Origin: an uncultured Clostridia bacterium | Lineage (GTDB): Bacteria; Bacillota; Clostridia; Christensenellales; UBA1242 | Assembly: GCA_944372505.1 (NCBI GenBank) | Contig: CALVZK010000001.1 | Span: 277,687 to 341,686, forward strand | Direction of reading: 5' to 3' | DNA: 64,000 nucleotides | Shown: piece by piece, positions 36,214-45,822 of the stretch | Position numbering within the stretch: the stretch's first letter is position 1 | How the letters are laid out: each line of letters starts with the position of its first letter | The notes under the pieces: generated by a model | The model's input: only the letters and a program-made list of their open reading frames with translations | Database searches by the model: none | What the model was told of the DNA's origin: nothing | Position numbers and translations under genes: made by a program

Positions 36214-37794
36214 ATGATACAAGCAACAAATATATCTTTGGCTTTTGGAGGAAGAGTTTTATACAAAGATGTTAATTTAAAATTTACAAAAGGAAATTGT
36301 TATGGAATAATTGGTGCAAACGGCGCAGGAAAATCTACTTTTCTTAAAATTCTTACAGGAGAAATAGAACCTAATACCGGTGAAATTTTTATCACTCCTG
36401 GTGAGAGAATGAGTGTATTAAACCAAAACCAAAATGCTTTTGACGGTGAAACTGTTTTAGATACAGTGTTACTTGGTCACAAAAGACTTATGGAAATTCA
36501 AAAAGAAAAAGATTTATTATATTCAAAAGAAAATTTTACCGAAGAAGACGGCATTAGAGCTGGAGAACTTGAAACAGAATTTGCAGAACTTGGTGGCTGG
36601 GAAGCAGAAAGCGAAGCAAAAACTCTTTTACAAAATTTAGGTATAGATGAAACGTATTTTTATACAATTATGGAACAAATTGACCCTAAAATTAAAGTAA
36701 AAGTGCTTTTAGCACAAGCATTATTTGGTAGCCCCGACATTTTGGTTCTTGACGAACCTACAAATAACCTCGATTTCAAGACAGTTCGATGGCTTGAAAA
36801 TTTTCTACTTGACTTTGAAAATATCGTAATCATTGTATCCCATAATAGACACTTTCTTAATAAAGTATGCACTAATATTTGCGATGTAGATTATGGACAC
36901 ATAAATATGTTTGTTGGAAATTATGATTTCTGGTATGAATCAAGTCAACTTATTTTAAAGCAAATGAAAGATCAAAATAAAAAAGCAGAACAACGAGCAA
37001 AAGAATTAAAAGAATTTATTGCAAGATTCTCTGCAAACGCATCTAAATCAAAACAAGCAACAAGTAGAAAAAAAGAGCTTGAAAAACTAACAATTGAAGA
37101 TATAAAACCTTCTTCTAGAAAATATCCTTACATTAATTTTGAGTACACACAAGAAATAGGTAAAGAAATTTTAAAAGTTGAAGGATTAAGTAAAGCCGGA
37201 ATGTTTAAAAAATTAAATTTTAACATTGAAAAAGGTCAAAAAGTTGCTTTTTTTGCAAAAAATAGCCAAATTTTGACTACTTTATTTAACATAATACTTG
37301 GAATAGAAAAACCTGACTGTGGAAATGTTTTTGTAGGGAAAACAATTAAAATAACAAATTTGCCTCAAAATAATAATCAATATTTTGAAGGCAATACATC
37401 TTCAATTGTAGATTGGCTTCGTCAATTTTCAAAAGACCAAAATGAAACTTATATAAGAAGTTGGCTTGGTAGAATGTTGTTTACTGGTGAAGAAAATTTA
37501 AAACCAGCAAATGTTTTATCGGGTGGAGAAAGAGTAAGGTGTATGCTTGCTAAAATGATGCTTGAACAAGGTAATCTTCTTATACTTGATGAACCAACCA
37601 ATCATCTTGACCTTGAAAGTATTACTGCTTTAAATAAGGGTATGCAAAATTTTAAAGGTAATATTTTATTTGCAACACACGACCAAGAAATAATAGAAAC
37701 TGTAGCTAATAGAATAATTGATATTATAGATGAAGACCATTATATTGACTTTACCGGAACATACGAAGAATATATTACGAAATATCAAAAATAA
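36214..37794 (+). CDS. ABC-F family ATPase (YkpA/YbiT-like)
   Basis: ABC-F proteins bind ribosomes and act in translation or antibiotic protection. The protein is soluble with two ATPase domains. Domain 1 has Walker A GANGAGKST (residues 34-42) and Walker B LVLDEPTNNLD, but its signature loop is degenerate (IDPKIKVKVLLAQ). Domain 2 has a proper signature LSGGERVRCML and LLILDEPTNHLDL, but no usable Walker A (FFAKNSQILTTLF). One composite ATP site is thus intact and the other lost. The linker between the domains (about residues 245-300) is charged and helical. The start at 36214 follows AAAGGAG; in-frame codons upstream overlap the promoter. Confidence 0.92.
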   Translation: MIQATNISLAFGGRVLYKDVNLKFTKGNCYGIIGANGAGKSTFLKILTGEIEPNTGEIFITPGERMSVLNQNQNAFDGETVLDTVLLGHKRLMEIQKEKDLLYSKENFTEEDGIRAGELETEFAELGGWEAESEAKTLLQNLGIDETYFYTIMEQIDPKIKVKVLLAQALFGSPDILVLDEPTNNLDFKTVRWLENFLLDFENIVIIVSHNRHFLNKVCTNICDVDYGHINMFVGNYDFWYESSQLILKQMKDQNKKAEQRAKELKEFIARFSANASKSKQATSRKKELEKLTIEDIKPSSRKYPYINFEYTQEIGKEILKVEGLSKAGMFKKLNFNIEKGQKVAFFAKNSQILTTLFNIILGIEKPDCGNVFVGKTIKITNLPQNNNQYFEGNTSSIVDWLRQFSKDQNETYIRSWLGRMLFTGEENLKPANVLSGGERVRCMLAKMMLEQGNLLILDEPTNHLDLESITALNKGMQNFKGNILFATHDQEIIETVANRIIDIIDEDHYIDFTGTYEEYITKYQK

Positions 37795-37824
37795 TCATTA
37801 AAATTTTTTAATTCTTATAAAAAC

Positions 37825-37853
37825 TTGACAAAGTAAATTTTCATAAATATAAT
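37825..37853 (+). promoter_or_regulatory. Sigma-A promoter of the glycyl-tRNA synthetase operon
   Basis: TTGACA and TATAAT match both consensus hexamers perfectly, separated by 17 bp, just upstream of the T-box leader. Confidence 0.9.
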
Positions 37854-37859
37854 TATTAT

Positions 37860-38003
37860 GCGATGATGGAATTGGCAACTCCGGAGCAAACGCAAGGTCA
37901 GCGTAAAGACTTAAAATAAGGCACTACTTTTAATGTGCGAATTAGGGTGGAACAGCGAATAGTTATATCTCGCCCCTATATGATAATCATATAGGGGTTT
38001 TAT
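37860..38003 (+). promoter_or_regulatory. T-box riboswitch (glycine)
   Basis: The leader contains the T-box core AGGGTGGAACAGCG at 37944-37957. It is followed by a Rho-independent terminator with a 12-bp stem CCCCTATATGAT / ATCATATAGGGG (37973-37997) and a T run. The short stem I holds a GGC triplet (Gly) in an unpaired region near 37874. The tRNA-pairing sequence is TGGA. Its last base pairs with U73, the discriminator base of bacterial tRNA-Gly. Uncharged tRNA-Gly should stabilise the antiterminator and switch on the synthetase gene downstream. The compact size fits the glycine subclass, which lacks stem II. Confidence 0.92.
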
Positions 38004-38056
38004 TTTTTATAAATTACAAGAATATACTATCTGCCCACAATAAAAAAGGAGATTAT

Positions 38057-39430
38057 ATGGAAAATAAATTAACAATGGAAAAATTAGTTGCACTATGTAA
38101 AAACAGAGGAATAATATTCCCTGGTAGTGAAATTTATGGTGGTTTTGCAAACACTTGGGATTTTGGTCCTGTCGGTGTAGAATTAAAAAACAATATAAAG
38201 CGTGCGTGGTGGAAAAGATTTGTTCAAGAAGATCCCCTAACCTATGGTGTTGATGCAGCTATTTTAATGAACCCTATTGTTTGGGAAGCAAGTGGTCATG
38301 TCGCAAATTTTGGGGATCCTAAAATGGATTGTAAAAATTGTAAAACAAGACATCGTGCTGATACATTAATAGAAAAACATAGCAAAGGAACAGTTGCAGC
38401 AGAGGCTATGACAAACGAAGAAATGGAAAAATACATTGAAGAACATGATATTAAATGTCCAAATTGCGGAAAAAGAGATTGGACTCCTATTCGCAAATTC
38501 AATCCTATGTTTGTAACATCTCGAGGGACTTTAGAAGAAGATGCTGATAAAGTTTATCTTAGACCAGAGACATGCCAAGGAGAATATATAAACTTTTTAA
38601 ATGTTCAAAGATCTGCAAGAGCTAAAGTCCCATTTGCTATTGCTCAAATTGGTAAATCATTTAGAAATGAAATAACCCCAGGTAATTTTTTATTTAGAAC
38701 TATTGAGTTTGAACAAATGGAACTTCAAATGTTTTGTCATGAAAAAGATAGTATGAATTTTTATCAAAACTACAAAGAGCGTGCTTTAAATTTTGCCAAA
38801 GATTTAGGCTTAAATGAAGAACATCTAAGATTTCATGATCACGACAAATTGGCACATTATGCAAAAGCAGCTTGTGATATACAATATTTATTCCCTATCG
38901 GCTGGCAAGAATTAAATGGAATTCATCATAGAGGGACATGGGATTTATCAAGACATCAAGAATATAGTGGAAAATCAATGTTATATTTAGATCCGTTTAC
39001 AAATGAAAAATTTATTCCAAATGTCATTGAATATTCAATTGGCGCAGATAGATTAACCCTTGCAATTTTGTGCGAAGCTTATGAAGAAGAGAAATTAGAA
39101 AATGACACAAGAATAGTATTACATCTTCACCCTGCTATAGCTCCTTATAAAGTAGCGGTCTTACCTTTACAAAAAAACTTAAATGAAAAAGCCAAAGAAA
39201 TTTACAATATTTTAAACAAAGAATTCATGTGTGATTATGATGACGCAGGATCAATTGGAAAAAGATATAGACGACAAGACGAAATTGGTACACCATTTTG
39301 TGTAACTATTGATTTTGATACTCTTGAAGATAACTCTGTAACAGTTCGTGATCGAGATAGTATGCAACAAATAAGAATTAAGAAAGATGAATTAATAGAC
39401 TATATTTCTAAAAAAATCAAATTTAATTAA
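38057..39430 (+). CDS. glyQS: Glycyl-tRNA synthetase (alpha2, single-chain type)
   Basis: This class II enzyme charges tRNA-Gly. Motif 1 lies near GPVGVELKNNIKRAWW, motif 2 near FRNEITPGNFLFRTIEFEQMELQMF, and motif 3 in NVIEYSIGADRLTLAIL. A zinc-type Cys cluster (CKNCKTRH, then CPNCGKRDW) sits in the insertion at about residues 90-140. The C-terminal anticodon-binding domain starts near LHPAIAPYKVAVLPL. The 457-residue homodimeric form replaces the glyQ/glyS tetramer. The start follows AAAAAGGAG and the gene is controlled by the T-box leader. Confidence 0.96.
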   Translation: MENKLTMEKLVALCKNRGIIFPGSEIYGGFANTWDFGPVGVELKNNIKRAWWKRFVQEDPLTYGVDAAILMNPIVWEASGHVANFGDPKMDCKNCKTRHRADTLIEKHSKGTVAAEAMTNEEMEKYIEEHDIKCPNCGKRDWTPIRKFNPMFVTSRGTLEEDADKVYLRPETCQGEYINFLNVQRSARAKVPFAIAQIGKSFRNEITPGNFLFRTIEFEQMELQMFCHEKDSMNFYQNYKERALNFAKDLGLNEEHLRFHDHDKLAHYAKAACDIQYLFPIGWQELNGIHHRGTWDLSRHQEYSGKSMLYLDPFTNEKFIPNVIEYSIGADRLTLAILCEAYEEEKLENDTRIVLHLHPAIAPYKVAVLPLQKNLNEKAKEIYNILNKEFMCDYDDAGSIGKRYRRQDEIGTPFCVTIDFDTLEDNSVTVRDRDSMQQIRIKKDELIDYISKKIKFN

Positions 39431-39852
39431 ATAGTATCTTTTTATCTATCTTAAAATAATAATTATGTTCACTACCAATTTAAGAGTATAATATTGATTA
39501 GTCTATATTATACTTTTTTTAGTTTATGTTTACATTTCAACACCTATATACATTTATGACTTTATATTATTTTATAATTTTTATAAAAAATTGAAATTTT
39601 GTACAAGATTGTTATTTTTCTTATAAAAATCGTTTTTTATTAAATAATATAAATTAAATATTACAATTCTACTATCATCATCTAACACATATTGTCATAT
39701 AAAAAATATAAAGTAATTTGCTTGTTATTTTTAATTATTAAATAAAAATGAAATTAGTTGATTATTTTAGATTAATTTGATAAACTAATATTAATAAATT
39801 ATGTAAACTGAATATGTTTTACCAATCTCAATTAAATAAAAAGGAGTAAAAT
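39431..39852 (+). other. Intergenic region
   Basis: This stretch of about 420 bp is extremely AT-rich and has no coding frame I can support. Near its end TTGATA and TATGTA, separated by 17 bp (about 39777-39805), may be a promoter for the lipoprotein gene. No clear terminator follows glyQS. Confidence 0.5.
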
Positions 39853-41874
39853 ATGATAAAAACAAATTTATTTAAGAAAAAAAATTTAATTTGGGCTCTA
39901 ACTCTTCTGTTATTATTACCATGCGCAATATTATTAAGTGCGTGCGGTAAAAAAAATTATTCAGTGAATATTACAGTAGATGGACAATATTTATATTTAG
40001 ATATGTTTGGATCGGGAAATATATCTTTTAAAAAGAATGATTTAAAAAACTCAGGATTAAACTTACATGGCTATGATGTTTATGATTATAGCGAACTTAA
40101 AGTTTTAATTAACGGAAAAGAAAACGATGAATTATTTTCAAAAAATGATAATTCTGGAAGTATGTATAACTCACAAATTAGAGGTGAAACATTACAAATT
40201 GGAACTTTTATGTTAAACAATATAAAAGAAGATATCACAATAACTATAACAGGCGCCAAAGAAAAAGAAGTTTCTCTTGCTTTTATGCGAGCAGATGATG
40301 AAAGGCTGGGGGAAGATAAACTTGAACTTACATCATTAGACCAATCAACTTTTAATAATAATTACGATAGATATATTCAAAATTATTCAACAAAACTAAA
40401 AGAAAGAGATTATCAAAACTTAGACACTTATTATCAAACTGATAATATAGCAAGTTCTACAACCAATGGATACACCAGTGTTGAGTGGCTTTTTAAAGAT
40501 AATAAAAATGCAATTTTATATGAAGGTGAAAATGAAGAAAACACATTATATAAACCTTATGAATTTAAATATAATGCTTCCGAGTTCTTTAATAAACAAA
40601 CTGTAACTTATTATACTTCTGTTGCACCAAATGGCGCTATCTCGAGCGGTTATGGTAGCAGTCAACTTGAAAATCTTCCAAGCGGAACCAAAGAATATAA
40701 ATATCAAGCTTACGCTTTCACAAACGGCGATTTTTATGATAATTATGCTATATTTGAAATTTTATCGGATAAAAAATATGGTTATTATGATGGTGTTGAA
40801 ATAAAAAATTATGAATATGATTTTGACAATTATGGTAGTTATGAAGGTATTTTAGATAATTACGGTAAAATCGTTGCTGATCCTTATAAACCATTAAATA
40901 AAGAAAATATAACTGTTGAACAGTTGCGTAAACAAAGCAATTATGTTTTTGAATTATACGAAAAAAATCTTTTTGTTTTTGATTTCTCAAATATGAATGT
41001 TAAAGAAAAAGATATTATAATTTCTGATATTAATGCGAGCCTTTCTACAGATTTTAATGGTAGTATTGGATCAAGTCTAGATAGTATAGAAAAGGTTGAC
41101 ACAAAAACTACCTTCTATATATTAAACTTACCAAACAAACTTTCTGGTGTTTCAGGTATAGATTTCTCAAATGCTGAAATTCTTATAAATGGTACAAAAC
41201 TTGAAGGCTTTCTTGGAGGATATAATTATATCCCAGCTAACAAAGAAACTGGTATAGAAGAACACTTCGAATGTTATATTAATGCAGGAATAGTTGAAGT
41301 TGATTTCTACTCCAAAGAAAGATTATTGGATAATGCTTTATCTTTGAACAATGATAAAGAACAATTTGAAATAACTATTAAAAACATAGATTTTGATCAT
41401 GCAACTGGTCTATCAAAAATAAAAGCAACTGATTATACTAATTTTAATATACCTTATATTTTATCATATATAGTTTATGAGTGGAATGAAGGATACACTG
41501 CTTATGCTTATATTCAAACAGAAGACATCGGAAATTCTAATAATTATATCATCGAGTTTAATCCAAATTTGGGATTTGATTTTACAAAAACTCCAATCAT
41601 TACTGTTAAAAAAGGTAACGAAATTAAAGAAATTGATGTAATGGCGCAAATTAACAAAGGCTTAACAAATCCAGGTTCTTTAGAAAATTGGAAAGATGAG
41701 CAAGAAAATGATTACAGCTATAGATATTTAAGTTGGTCAGAAGATGGTTATGAAATAATTATTGGTTTCTATAATCCTGAAATAAGTTTACAAACAATTT
41801 CTACAATAAGTATAAAAGCACAACTTGATCCAAATTATACAGATTGGTTAGAAATTAATTGTAACTTGGTATAA
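39853..41874 (+). CDS. Large lipoprotein of unknown function
   Basis: The N-terminus is a type II signal peptide: KKKN basic start, hydrophobic core, and lipobox LSAC with the lipidated Cys near residue 31. The mature part (about 640 residues) is rich in Tyr, Asn, Gly and Ser and appears to be beta-structured, with repeated GSG, YGSY and NGT segments. No catalytic domain is recognised. It probably sits on the outer face of the cell membrane. The AAAGGAG site supports the start. It is monocistronic with its own terminator. Confidence 0.85.
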   Translation: MIKTNLFKKKNLIWALTLLLLLPCAILLSACGKKNYSVNITVDGQYLYLDMFGSGNISFKKNDLKNSGLNLHGYDVYDYSELKVLINGKENDELFSKNDNSGSMYNSQIRGETLQIGTFMLNNIKEDITITITGAKEKEVSLAFMRADDERLGEDKLELTSLDQSTFNNNYDRYIQNYSTKLKERDYQNLDTYYQTDNIASSTTNGYTSVEWLFKDNKNAILYEGENEENTLYKPYEFKYNASEFFNKQTVTYYTSVAPNGAISSGYGSSQLENLPSGTKEYKYQAYAFTNGDFYDNYAIFEILSDKKYGYYDGVEIKNYEYDFDNYGSYEGILDNYGKIVADPYKPLNKENITVEQLRKQSNYVFELYEKNLFVFDFSNMNVKEKDIIISDINASLSTDFNGSIGSSLDSIEKVDTKTTFYILNLPNKLSGVSGIDFSNAEILINGTKLEGFLGGYNYIPANKETGIEEHFECYINAGIVEVDFYSKERLLDNALSLNNDKEQFEITIKNIDFDHATGLSKIKATDYTNFNIPYILSYIVYEWNEGYTAYAYIQTEDIGNSNNYIIEFNPNLGFDFTKTPIITVKKGNEIKEIDVMAQINKGLTNPGSLENWKDEQENDYSYRYLSWSEDGYEIIIGFYNPEISLQTISTISIKAQLDPNYTDWLEINCNLV

Positions 41875-41926
41875 AAAAATAAAATAATAATCGTTAAAAA
41901 ATGATTTAATTAACTATAAAAATAAT

Positions 41927-41957
41927 AAGGAACTCAATATTCTTTAGAGTTCCTTTT
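41927..41957 (+). terminator. Intrinsic terminator of the lipoprotein gene
   Basis: A 9-bp stem AAGGAACTC / GAGTTCCTT is followed by T residues. Confidence 0.8.
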
Positions 41958-42081
41958 ATATTTTATTTATTTTTATAAAATTTAATTCTTTATTTTTTTT
42001 GAATATTTTTTTAAAAAATAGAAAAAATAAATTAAATAAATTAAATTAAATTATTTTTTTAAATTTTTAAGGAGATTTTTT

Positions 42082-42336
42082 ATGAAAAATGATATAAATA
42101 ATGGTATAAATTGTAATGTAAAAAATTGTGTTTATAATGAAAAAGGATGCAATTGCAATCTTGAAAAAGTAACCATTTCTCAAGGGAAAGGAGATAATCA
42201 TTATTGCAAAAGTTATATTCCTTTTTATGAAGACAATGAAAAAAATTCTTCAAATAACAATATAGAAAGTAATGAAGAATATTTTGATTTTAATGATTTA
42301 ATAGGCGATATTTCGGTTGATATTAATAAAAAATAA
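42082..42336 (+). CDS. Small Cys-rich DUF1540-type protein
   Basis: The 84-residue protein carries the DUF1540 pattern: INCNVKNCVYNEKGCNCNLEKVTI, then HYCKSY, with five or six conserved cysteines that probably bind a metal. The acidic tail (about residues 52-84) is not part of the domain. The family is widespread in Clostridia and its role is unknown. A strong AAGGAG site precedes the start. Confidence 0.8.
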   Translation: MKNDINNGINCNVKNCVYNEKGCNCNLEKVTISQGKGDNHYCKSYIPFYEDNEKNSSNNNIESNEEYFDFNDLIGDISVDINKK

Positions 42337-42403
42337 AATATTTTTAAAGTTTTTAAATATATTATTAAATAAAAATTTTTACAATATAAAATAATATAAA
42401 TTT

Positions 42404-42436
42404 AAAAAAATCACGAAAATTAATTCGTGATTTTTT
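42404..42436. terminator. Bidirectional intrinsic terminator
   Basis: The stem formed by an A-run plus TCACGAA / TTCGTGA plus a T-run has a 6-nt loop. It separates the DUF1540 gene from the convergent peptidase operon. Confidence 0.8.
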
Positions 42437-42439
42437 ATT

Positions 42440-43153
42440 TTATTTTTTTGTAATAGCTAAAAGTAAAAATAAATATCTAAGGAAATATGCAAGCGATACA
42501 AGTAATCCTGCTAAATATGTCATTGCTGCGGCATTAAGAAGTTTATCAGTAGCGTATATTTCATCATCACTTGTAGCACCTAACTCAAACATTAATTTCT
42601 TTGCTCTTTTAGAGGCATTTATTTCAACTGGTAATGTTACCAAACTTGCTATGAGTGATAGTGAATAAATACCTACTGCCAAATAAATTATTATATTCCC
42701 CACACTGTTCATTAATAAAATTTCCAAAATTATTCCAATAATTAATAGCGGTATAAGTAAACCAGAGGCAAAATTAGAAGTTTTAATAACAAACTGTCGA
42801 AGTTTAAAAAGCGAATAATTATCTCTATCTTGCAATGCATGCCCTATTTCATGGGCAACAATAACTTGAGCCGCAATAGATTTATTGTCAAAATTACTTT
42901 GTGAAATATTAATTGATTTATCTTTAGGATTATAGTGATCAGTCAACTTCCCATTACATGATTTTATTGTTAAATTTAAATTATTGTCACCATTTAATTT
43001 TTGTGCTAATTCATTTCCTGTTAAATCAATTGATGAATTTATATCTTTATATGTTCCAAAAGCATCATTTACTTTATTATGTGCTATGAGAGCAATTATG
43101 ATACTAAATATTATTACAAATCCACTTACGGCATAGCCAATAATATATCCCAT
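42440..43153 (-). CDS. YugP-type membrane zinc metallopeptidase (copy 2)
   Basis: The catalytic motif HEIGHALQD lies near residue 100, after an N-terminal helix (residues 1-25). Three or four further helices make up the C-terminal half. The family (Zn_peptidase_2) is of unknown physiological role. The start at 43153 has an AAAAGGA site. The gene follows its paralogue by 14 bp and is probably translated from the same mRNA. Confidence 0.85.
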   Translation of the reverse strand: MGYIIGYAVSGFVIIFSIIIALIAHNKVNDAFGTYKDINSSIDLTGNELAQKLNGDNNLNLTIKSCNGKLTDHYNPKDKSINISQSNFDNKSIAAQVIVAHEIGHALQDRDNYSLFKLRQFVIKTSNFASGLLIPLLIIGIILEILLMNSVGNIIIYLAVGIYSLSLIASLVTLPVEINASKRAKKLMFELGATSDDEIYATDKLLNAAAMTYLAGLLVSLAYFLRYLFLLLAITKK

Positions 43154-43167
43154 ACATATTATTCCTT

Positions 43168-43878
43168 TTAATTAAACAATTTAGTTTTTTTAGATAAGGC
43201 AGTCCAAAAAAGTGCAATTTTTAGAAAGTCCGCCCAATATGTTAATCTTGCGTCTTTTAAAAATCGCTTAGCTCTTTTCATCTCTATCTCATCAAGTATT
43301 TCTTCTAAAAATTCAATGGCTTTTTGTGATGCATCTTTTTCTATTGATATCGTGATTAATTTTAATAATAATGCTAATATGAAAATTAATCCCGCACTAC
43401 CTAACAAAACATAACCTATTGTTCTTAAATTATCAATAAACAGCATCACAGCGCCAACTATTAATAAAGGGGTCATGAAAAAACCAATAAATCTTCCAAA
43501 TTTTCGCATAAATGAGAGTCTTTTCAATTTATTCCCTTCTTTGTCTTGCTTTGCATGCCCTATTTCATGGGCAATAATTGTAAAGGAAGCTATTGAATTT
43601 TTAGATAATGTTGAAGTCGAAAGAAAAAGTTTTTCTCTCCCGTAAGCATCTCCTGCTACAGCACTAATTTGAACTATTTGAAGTTTACCACTAAAATATT
43701 TTTTATTTATGACATTTACAAAATCATACGGCATCAAATTTGACTTTATATAAACTTGATCTAATTCTTTATATCTTGTCATAAATCTTTCATAAGAGAA
43801 GTTTGCTACTGCTAAAAGGAAGCAAATTAGTACTGCAAATGCTATAACCGAAATAATTATTATCCATGTAATACTCAT
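43168..43878 (-). CDS. YugP-type membrane zinc metallopeptidase (copy 1)
   Basis: The layout is the same as in the next gene: an N-terminal helix, then HEIGHAKQDKEG near residue 105, followed by hydrophobic segments MTPLLIVGAVMLFI and YVLLGSAGLIFILALLL. Both copies keep the zinc ligands and the general-base Glu, so both should be active. There is no Shine-Dalgarno sequence. A promoter puts TAAAAT exactly 6 nt before the ATG, implying a leaderless mRNA for the operon. Confidence 0.85.
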   Translation of the reverse strand: MSITWIIIISVIAFAVLICFLLAVANFSYERFMTRYKELDQVYIKSNLMPYDFVNVINKKYFSGKLQIVQISAVAGDAYGREKLFLSTSTLSKNSIASFTIIAHEIGHAKQDKEGNKLKRLSFMRKFGRFIGFFMTPLLIVGAVMLFIDNLRTIGYVLLGSAGLIFILALLLKLITISIEKDASQKAIEFLEEILDEIEMKRAKRFLKDARLTYWADFLKIALFWTALSKKTKLFN

Positions 43879-43884
43879 ATTATT

Positions 43885-43913
43885 ATTTTACATAATCCCG
43901 ATAAAAAAATCAA
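43885..43913 (-). promoter_or_regulatory. Sigma-A promoter giving a leaderless YugP operon mRNA
   Basis: On the minus strand TTGATT, 17 bp, TAAAAT, then AATAAT and ATG. It lies in the short gap after the PBP gene. Confidence 0.7.
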
Positions 43914-43918
43914 ATAAT

Positions 43919-45820
43919 TTAAGAAGTAATTAAAACTATAGTACTCCCTTTTGCAATTTCCGTCCCTACTGGAGGTAATTGATTTATTATTATTTCGCCA
44001 TCTCCATCAATCTCATAATAAATACCTAGATTCTTTAAAATTACCGCACCTTCTGTTAAACTTTTGTCTATCAAATCTGGCATAGTAACATATTCAATTT
44101 TAACATTTTCATCTTGCTTTGGTTCATTTAAATATTCAAATAAGTTTTGAAAAACCTCTTTGCCATAGGGAGCTGCAACAATACTCCCATAATAAGCCCC
44201 TGCACTAGGTTCATTGACCATTATATAAACTATATATTTTGGATTGTCTGCTGGGTAGGTACCTATAAAACTTGATATATATTTTCCTTGATCAATTCCT
44301 CCCGTTTCTTTGTATTTTTGAGCCGTTCCTGTTTTTCCTCCAACATTATATCCCTCTACAAAAGTGTACTTTCCAGTTTTATTTTCTGCACATTCTAAAA
44401 GATAATTTACTTTGCTAGCTGTATCATTACTTATAATATTACTTCTGGAACTAGATTGAATTGATTTTATTATCTCATTATTTTCATCACATACATAATC
44501 TAAAACATGTGGAGAATTAAAAGTACCTCCATTAACTATTGTTGATACAGCAGTTAAAAGTTGCATAGGGGTAACGGCAATAGCATGACCAAAGCCCATT
44601 CTGGCCAAGTCTACGTTTTTAACAGATGATTTTGCCATGAGCATACCGCTTGCCTCTCCAGAAATATCAACTCCCGTTTTTTCCCCTAAACCAAATTTTT
44701 CCATGTATTGATAAAATTTATCCACTCCTAATCTTAATGCAAGATCCATAAAACAACAGTTACAAGAATTTGAGAATGCCTCTACTAATGTTTGAGAGCC
44801 ATGTCCTAAAGTTTTCCAACATTTAATTTTAACTCCATCAATAATTCTATATCCTGGACAATAAAATTTATCATCTAAAGAAACAAGACCTTCTTCCAAA
44901 GCTGCAGCAACAGTTAATATTTTAAAAGTTGACCCTGGCTCATATATATCTGTAACTGCTTTAACTTTACTTTGTTCAAATAATTCTTCTATATTGTCTC
45001 TAGGAATTTCATTTAAATCAAAACTTGGTTTATTAGATAACGCAAGGATTTCATTTGTCTGTGCATTTAAAATCATTCCTGTAACAGATTTTGCCTTTTG
45101 TTCGTCCATGATTTTTTCTAAAGCTTTTTCAAGTATTAACTCCATATTACTATCAATTGTTAGATGCAAATCGTAACCTTTTTGTGCTGAAATATAATAT
45201 CTTAAACTTCCCCCTATTTCTTTACCTTGTAGATCACTTTGTACATAGCTACAACCGTCTATTCCCTTTAAATAATCATTATAATATGCTTCTATACCGC
45301 TTTGTCCAACATTATCAATACTGATAAATCCTAAAACTTGAGTTAAAAGATTACCATATGGATAATATCTATTTGATGTTTCTGCTAAATACACTCCGCT
45401 ATAATGTTTATTATATATTTTTTCTGCAACTTCTCCATCTACCTGCATCTTAATTAAGACTTCGCTAACAGTTTTATCAGTTATTTTTTGATATATATTG
45501 CCGAACGTTAAGCCTAATTCACTTGACAGCAAGTATGCAACTTCTGAAGCATTTGTAACTTCTCTTGCTCTAACATATACATTATAAGTTGTATAACTAA
45601 CAGCTATAGTATTTCCAGTGCTGTCCAAAATAGAGCCTCTTGGAGCAATTATAGATAAATCCCTTGTCCACTGATCAGTAGCTTTACTCTGTAAAGATTT
45701 CCCATTAATAATTTGCACAACAAATAACCTAACAACTAATGCACAAAAAATAAAGGATATTACAAGTGTAATTGCTAATATCCTTCTTTTTAATGAATAT
45801 GTTGTGCTGGTTTTTTGCAA
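43919..45820 (-). CDS. Class B penicillin-binding protein with PASTA domain (FtsI/SpoVD-like transpeptidase)
   Basis: This membrane-anchored transpeptidase cross-links peptidoglycan at the septum or in the spore cortex. It has one N-terminal helix (about residues 12-35), a dimerisation domain, and the transpeptidase motifs SxxK (GSTFK near 295), SxN (SNS near 350) and KTGT (GGKTGTAQK near 492). A single PASTA domain occupies about 570-633. The start is a TTG at 45820, 11 nt after GGAGGATAA, which overlaps the end of the upstream FtsL-like gene. The gene order rsmH, FtsL-like, PBP is that of the division (dcw) cluster. Confidence 0.95.
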   Translation of the reverse strand: MQKTSTTYSLKRRILAITLVISFIFCALVVRLFVVQIINGKSLQSKATDQWTRDLSIIAPRGSILDSTGNTIAVSYTTYNVYVRAREVTNASEVAYLLSSELGLTFGNIYQKITDKTVSEVLIKMQVDGEVAEKIYNKHYSGVYLAETSNRYYPYGNLLTQVLGFISIDNVGQSGIEAYYNDYLKGIDGCSYVQSDLQGKEIGGSLRYYISAQKGYDLHLTIDSNMELILEKALEKIMDEQKAKSVTGMILNAQTNEILALSNKPSFDLNEIPRDNIEELFEQSKVKAVTDIYEPGSTFKILTVAAALEEGLVSLDDKFYCPGYRIIDGVKIKCWKTLGHGSQTLVEAFSNSCNCCFMDLALRLGVDKFYQYMEKFGLGEKTGVDISGEASGMLMAKSSVKNVDLARMGFGHAIAVTPMQLLTAVSTIVNGGTFNSPHVLDYVCDENNEIIKSIQSSSRSNIISNDTASKVNYLLECAENKTGKYTFVEGYNVGGKTGTAQKYKETGGIDQGKYISSFIGTYPADNPKYIVYIMVNEPSAGAYYGSIVAAPYGKEVFQNLFEYLNEPKQDENVKIEYVTMPDLIDKSLTEGAVILKNLGIYYEIDGDGEIIINQLPPVGTEIAKGSTIVLITS

Positions 45821-45822
45821 AA

